DNA from: Piper betle
Lineage: Eukaryota; Streptophyta; Magnoliopsida; Piperales; Piperaceae
Length of the DNA stretch: 64,000 nucleotides
Reading direction: 5' to 3'
Assembly (NCBI GenBank): GCA_033002965.1
Contig: JAURVB010012972.1
Span: 56,229 to 120,228 of the forward strand
Numbering within the stretch: the stretch's first letter is position 1; every line of letters begins with the position of its first letter. The notes under the pieces are model-generated. The model was not told the origin of the DNA and did not search any database. It saw nothing but the letters and a program-made list of their open reading frames with translations. A program made the position numbers and the translations under genes. Shown piece by piece: positions 59,975 to 64,000 of this stretch.

Positions 59975-60640
59975 ACATGAGAGCTGATTCTTATGTTAAA
60001 TGAAAACATTCTTATCCTTCCTTATAGAATCTCTTATAAGGGTACTAATTAGGTGTCGTTGACCTCGCACGATAACGTCCTCTTTCTTTTTCATCTTATT
60101 CTTTGGCAACTTTAAAATTATCCCTTGCGCAAAAAAATCTATCTTTGTTCTTTTAGCCCTCTACATCCTCTGTATTACTCCTAGCCTTGAGTACAAAGAC
60201 CAAGTACTCTTATGTATTCGCCTTCAGTACCTTTTGAAACCATAAGTCTAGATATGCATTGCATAGCAATACTCATAAACCTCGACACTTCTATGTGTTT
60301 GAAGAACTCAAAGGTAAAGTTATCAGGATTCCTCAGGAATAGAATAGACGCTCACTAAATCCAGAGCCCACTTTTACTACCCCCTATCTCAAGATGCTAT
60401 TGTCGGCTTTTCCTTGTCTCATATCTCACTAAAACTCGAAAAAATTGCATGTATATAAGTCTGGGTTGGGATTGTAATATAATAGGCACGAAAATATCGT
60501 GATTTGGATCTGATTTTTGAAAACAAACTCAAGGGATCTCATCCTTGAGGGTTATGAATCTGGAAATTTTGTATGATTAAATGGCCCGTGTGGAGTGAGG
60601 TACAATAAATCCACCACTTGACACGTCTGCTTACATGTTA
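59975..60640 (-). mobile_element. Family A LTR fragment (copy A3)
   Basis: Same order of phrases as the middle of A2 (CCTTGAGTACAAAG, AACCATAAGTCTAGATATGC, GATTCCTCAGGAATAGAATAG, AAATGGCCCGTGT), diverged by many substitutions. Confidence 0.6.
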
Positions 60641-61225
60641 TGTGACACCCCAATTTCGGTTCACGTAAGAATTGGATCAAAAATGTCATGATCAAGTCGA
60701 ATCATGTGTAAAGTAGCTAGTCTATAGGACTCGATCAATAATATAAATTAAAGTAACCCACTTGGTGTCAAGAGAATGGAAGACATCGTTACATACGCAT
60801 AAAAAAATATCAAATATAAATAAAAATGTAAAAAAATAACTGCACTGAACTCAAGTTTGTAAAGCGTTTATTTGTCCTCCCATCAAAGCCGACTTAGAAT
60901 CACGAAACCTACATATATAATATAAAAAATGTCGGTATGGAGTGTTACTGGTCCAGAAATATAACTACATAACAAAACTGGCAAAGGAGAGCTGACTCTC
61001 ATTTTGGATAAAAAATGTTTATATATTTCTCGTGAACACTCTTAAGGGCATCTATTGAGGAGCCACCGGGCAGCAAGCCTGATAGCATCCCAAACTGACT
61101 GGTCTGATGCCTTTCTTGGCATTTTCTCATTTTCTTGGTTCCTTGGGACTACCAAAATATCCTAAGCCCTCTCCTTTTCTCCATAATTCTCTTGGCCTTG
61201 AGCACGAATGCTGGGTATATCAGGT
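60641..61225 (-). mobile_element. Family A LTR fragment (copy A4)
   Basis: Starts TGTGACACCCCAATTTCGGTTCACG, the 3' end of the family read in inverse, and runs to CCTTGAGCACGAATGC. It therefore supplies the part that A3 lacks, in tandem and in the same orientation. It abuts the PLATZ-like gene. Confidence 0.6.
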
Positions 61226-61245
61226 AGATATTAACACGAGAAGTA

Positions 61246-61805
61246 TTAAAATATTGTAATCATAAGAGATAAATGAATTAGAAAGCTAACCTTGCATTGA
61301 ATGGAGCAGAAACTGATTTTATCTTGCTTAGGAAGTAGCGGTTGGAAGCAAATTTTGCAATGAGCACCTTTGGGTTTATTTTTGTGGGCATTGGATTTGA
61401 TGAAAACTACAGAATTGTAGTTGATTTGGAATTGGCATATACCAGATACCTCTATCCATCCTTTAAGAGTTGTTGGTCGAAGAGATGAGAAGGTAGAGCA
61501 AATAAATATATGCACATCAAATTGTTTAAAAAAATCATTAATCTCATTACAGAAGTGCTAAAAAAATTTGTAGTTAGTTTAATGATTAAATATACTAAAA
61601 ATAAATTAATAAAAAATATTACCTCAATAACATTATGACCTGAATGAACAGGGGCCTTTACGCATAAAGGACAAATAGCAACGCCCCCACAAGTTCGACA
61701 AAAGAACTTTAGCTTTCCAGATGGTACTTTTGTATGTATGTCACACTTGGTATAAAACTTTGCTTTTATGAGATTCTTCACAAGTGGGTCTTCTTTGTTT
61801 GTCAT
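61246..61805 (-). CDS. PLATZ-like zinc-binding protein, probably truncated
   Basis: PLATZ proteins are plant zinc-dependent, AT-rich-DNA-binding regulators. Exon 1 (61805-61623, 61 codons) carries the first zinc cluster: FYTKCDIHTK, FFCRTCGGVAICPLC and HSGHNVIE. After a short GT-AG intron, exon 2 (61557-61291, 89 codons) has the VSGICQFQINYNSVVFIK segment and the second cluster CKICFQPLLP...FCSIQCK. A donor-like GTTAGC follows, but no third exon was found. Instead LTR-derived sequence begins at about 61225, and reading through ends at 61246-61248 for 164 residues. The middle part (about residues 62-95) departs from the family. It could be a young truncated gene or a pseudogene. Confidence 0.6.
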
Positions 61806-63357
61806 GCTATATTATTTTTCCCTTTTTATAACAAATCAATTTGAAAGTGCTGCTTATAAGTTTAATTATATGTATACGAGGATATATATATATATGTATA
61901 TTTATATATAGAGGCAAGTAGGAATTCTACTTGAAAAAGGAGTATTTTTGAAATTTTAAAAAATAAATTAATTTTGTAGTTCATATATATTGTTTGTACA
62001 TATTTATCCGAAAAATATTTATATTTATCCGGTTATGTGAATAATATTTATTTAATTATGTGACTATACTCAAGCCACTTACGTGGATGACTCCCTGCAT
62101 GTTACAAAAGAATTAGTTATACAGTTCCAAAACTGCCGAAGAAAGAATTGCCAGAGGAAAAGGTAGACATTGTTCTACAGCCGTTGGAGGAAATCTCTCA
62201 GTCAGGAGTTATCCCAATTCTATAAAAGCTGGGTGTTATTACTGAAGCAGGGCTCATACGTTGAAGGGAAAGAACTTTGCCAGATACATGAAAAGCTGAG
62301 GGAGGAGCCCCTCACCGGAGATGCTCCGGTGACCCTCGCCAACACCCAATCGATCACTACCCCTGTCACGGTCATGAATCCTTGCCCAAGATCCAAACTT
62401 TCTACTTGCCAGAGCCACCAGTGAAGGAGTCGTGTTACTTTGAAGTGTTGCCGACGTGCTGTCCGTGAGGGAGCCAAAGAAAGGTTCTGTTGTTCGCCAA
62501 AGTTTTGCCACTGGGTCATCGCGACGAAGAAGAAAGGTGGAGCTTTGAAGCAGTATCCCTGGAATCGAGATCCTTGCCGCCTTAAAGGTAGAGTCGCTGC
62601 CAAGTGCCATTGCTGCTACCTACAGACGCGAAGCCAAGGAGTCCTCTTGGAGCCAAGGAGTCCTCTTGGAGTCACATTCCTAACTTGCTGCCTTGCTGCC
62701 TTGCTATTAGAGTCTGGCTTTCTTGGCTACCACCGTGAAAAAAGAATGAAGTGTTGCTGCCGGAGTACATTGAAGCCTTGCCGGTTAATATTTGGATCAG
62801 ATCTCGCACGTGCTTAATTTTAGCTATACATGATATATAAAAAAACTGATATAAATATGGCAATCAGGAAAATTTTTAAAATTTATATACATATAGGCAA
62901 AATTAATAAATATGAAATTTATTGTTTAATACATGAAAAATTGATAAACATGACATTTATGTAAAAGATAAGTATATAAAATAATAAAAGTTAATAATTA
63001 TTGACATTTATAAGATGAATGTATAAATCATTAAAAAATTTATAAACACGATAGCACTCACTTATTAAATAAGTATATTGATAAAATAACATTCAGCATA
63101 TAATATATAAAAATTTGATAAATTAAATATGACAATTACGTAAAAATAACCATACACAATCATGAAAAATTAATAAACATTAATTATGTTAACATGAATG
63201 TGAAAAGTTGATAAGCATGATATTAAATATAAAATCATTAAAAATTGATAAACTTAAGACTTGTAAGATAAATATACGTAATTAACAAACATAATATTGA
63301 CTTATAAGATAACTATACTAAATTAATCTCTATATATAAGTAGCAGTGACCTTAGTA
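61806..63357. other. Upstream flank of the PLATZ-like gene, GC-richer island and AT-rich array
   Basis: 62100-62820 is more GC-rich than its surroundings and open in several frames, but I recognise no protein; it includes short direct repeats such as AAGGAGTCCTCTTGGAG at about 62635-62665 and CTTGCTGC units. 62870-63320 is described separately. Confidence 0.4.
62870..63320. repeat. Degenerate AT-rich tandem array
   Basis: Phrases like GATAAACATGACATTTATGTAAAAGATAAGTATA and AAATCATTAAAAATT recur about seven times at irregular spacing of 50-70 bp. Similar phrases occur at 5590-5930. Confidence 0.6.
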
Positions 63358-63505
63358 TAAGGGACAAATAGCAATGCCACCACAAGTTCAACAAAAAACT
63401 TGAGCTTTCCCGACGGTGCTTTTGCATTTACCTCGCACTTAGTATAAAACTTAGCTTCTATCAGATCTTTTATGAGTATGTCTTCTTTTTTCTCATTATC
63501 TTAAT
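63358..63505 (-). pseudogene. Decayed partial duplicate of PLATZ-like exon 1
   Basis: The minus strand keeps LIEAKFYTKCEVNAKAPSGK and KLKFF from the gene at 61805-61623. It then needs a one-base frame change and has a stop in place of the Arg after the first Cys of the zinc cluster. The upstream flank (TA microsatellite, GGCAAGTAGG.ATTC) also matches that of the intact copy, so this is a tandem segmental duplication. Confidence 0.75.
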
Positions 63506-63734
63506 CTTACCCTTTGGACACAAAAATGACTATATGACTATACAAACAAGAAAAAGTATTGCCTCTTTAATTTTAAAGCGTCAACGTCACTTATAAGATT
63601 AATTATATTTATACGATGATATATATATATATACATATATTTATAGGTACAGGCAAGTAGGGATTCAACTTCAAAGAGGAGTTAGAAATTGGAAGCAGTA
63701 ACATGCGTGAGGATAAAATTATCAATATTTTATA

Positions 63735-63935
63735 ATTCTAAATTTAGATAGAATTATACTCCAATCCTTTGTTAATAACAATAAATAATAATAATAATAA
63801 TAATAATTTTAAATCAAGTAGTTAATAATAAGTTCATAAAACTATTGTGGGTCTAAAAATAATGACAACACAAGAATAGGTAAAATTTATTGCGAGCGAA
63901 GGAATTCAGTGATGGCGCTTTAATGTAATGGGTTA
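63735..63935. repeat. Dispersed unclassified repeat, copy 2
   Basis: Partner of 22740-22920. The remaining bases to 64000 are AT-rich with no gene seen. Confidence 0.45.
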
Positions 63936-64000
63936 ATATATTAGTAAAATTCTACTAATTTTTATTCGAGGTTGTACCCTCCAATATTCTTTTAACACCC

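Noticed and set aside
62170..62817. Frames on both strands in the GC-richer island
   Set aside because: No recognisable domain in any frame and short direct repeats within; left as unclassified sequence.

Overview
The window is a piece of a flowering-plant nuclear genome. It has spliced genes with GT-AG introns, long AT-rich intergenic DNA, plant LTR retrotransposons primed by initiator tRNA-Met, hAT-type elements with 8-bp target duplications, and plant gene families (PAUSED exportin-T, type-C G-gamma, RIPK-like kinase, COPT copper transporter, PLATZ, DUF1677). Several genes have very GC-rich first exons in AT-rich surroundings, which hints at a monocot; I cannot name the species.

Layout. 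1-3275: parts of two LTR elements joined at 1873/1874. 6325-6741 (+): single-exon DUF1677 gene. 9735-14008: a hAT-like element carrying a nested 2.9-kb solo LTR. 15125-16644 (+): decayed cation/calcium exchanger pseudogene. 17841-18640: a second hAT-like element. 19398-19823 (+): COPT5-like copper transporter followed by about three tandem 240-260-bp repeats. 23735-31108 (+) and 32890-34974 (+): tandem pair of RBX1 genes; the first has a Ty3/gypsy element (25037-30227) and a MITE-like element in intron 3 and lacks the usual GT donor of that intron. 35651-37158 (-): type-C heterotrimeric G-protein gamma subunit with a Cys-rich tail. 40899-42976 (-): RIPK-like cytoplasmic receptor-like kinase with a probable C-terminal frameshift. 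50353-56390 (-): complete 13-exon exportin-T (PAUSED) gene. 59540-61225: LTR relics. 61246-61805 (-): PLATZ-like gene, probably truncated, with a decayed partial copy at 63358-63505.

The genes are unrelated housekeeping or signalling genes (CRL ubiquitin ligase core, G-protein signalling, immune kinase, tRNA export, copper transport), each with its own promoter; there is no operon-like logic. I saw no CRISPR, phage or biosynthetic system. The most distinctive biology is the RBX1 pair remodelled by transposable elements, and a family of small hAT-type elements, one copy of which ends 88 bp before the start codon of the intact RBX1 copy.

All exon boundaries were derived by eye from splice motifs, reading frame and family knowledge, without transcript data.
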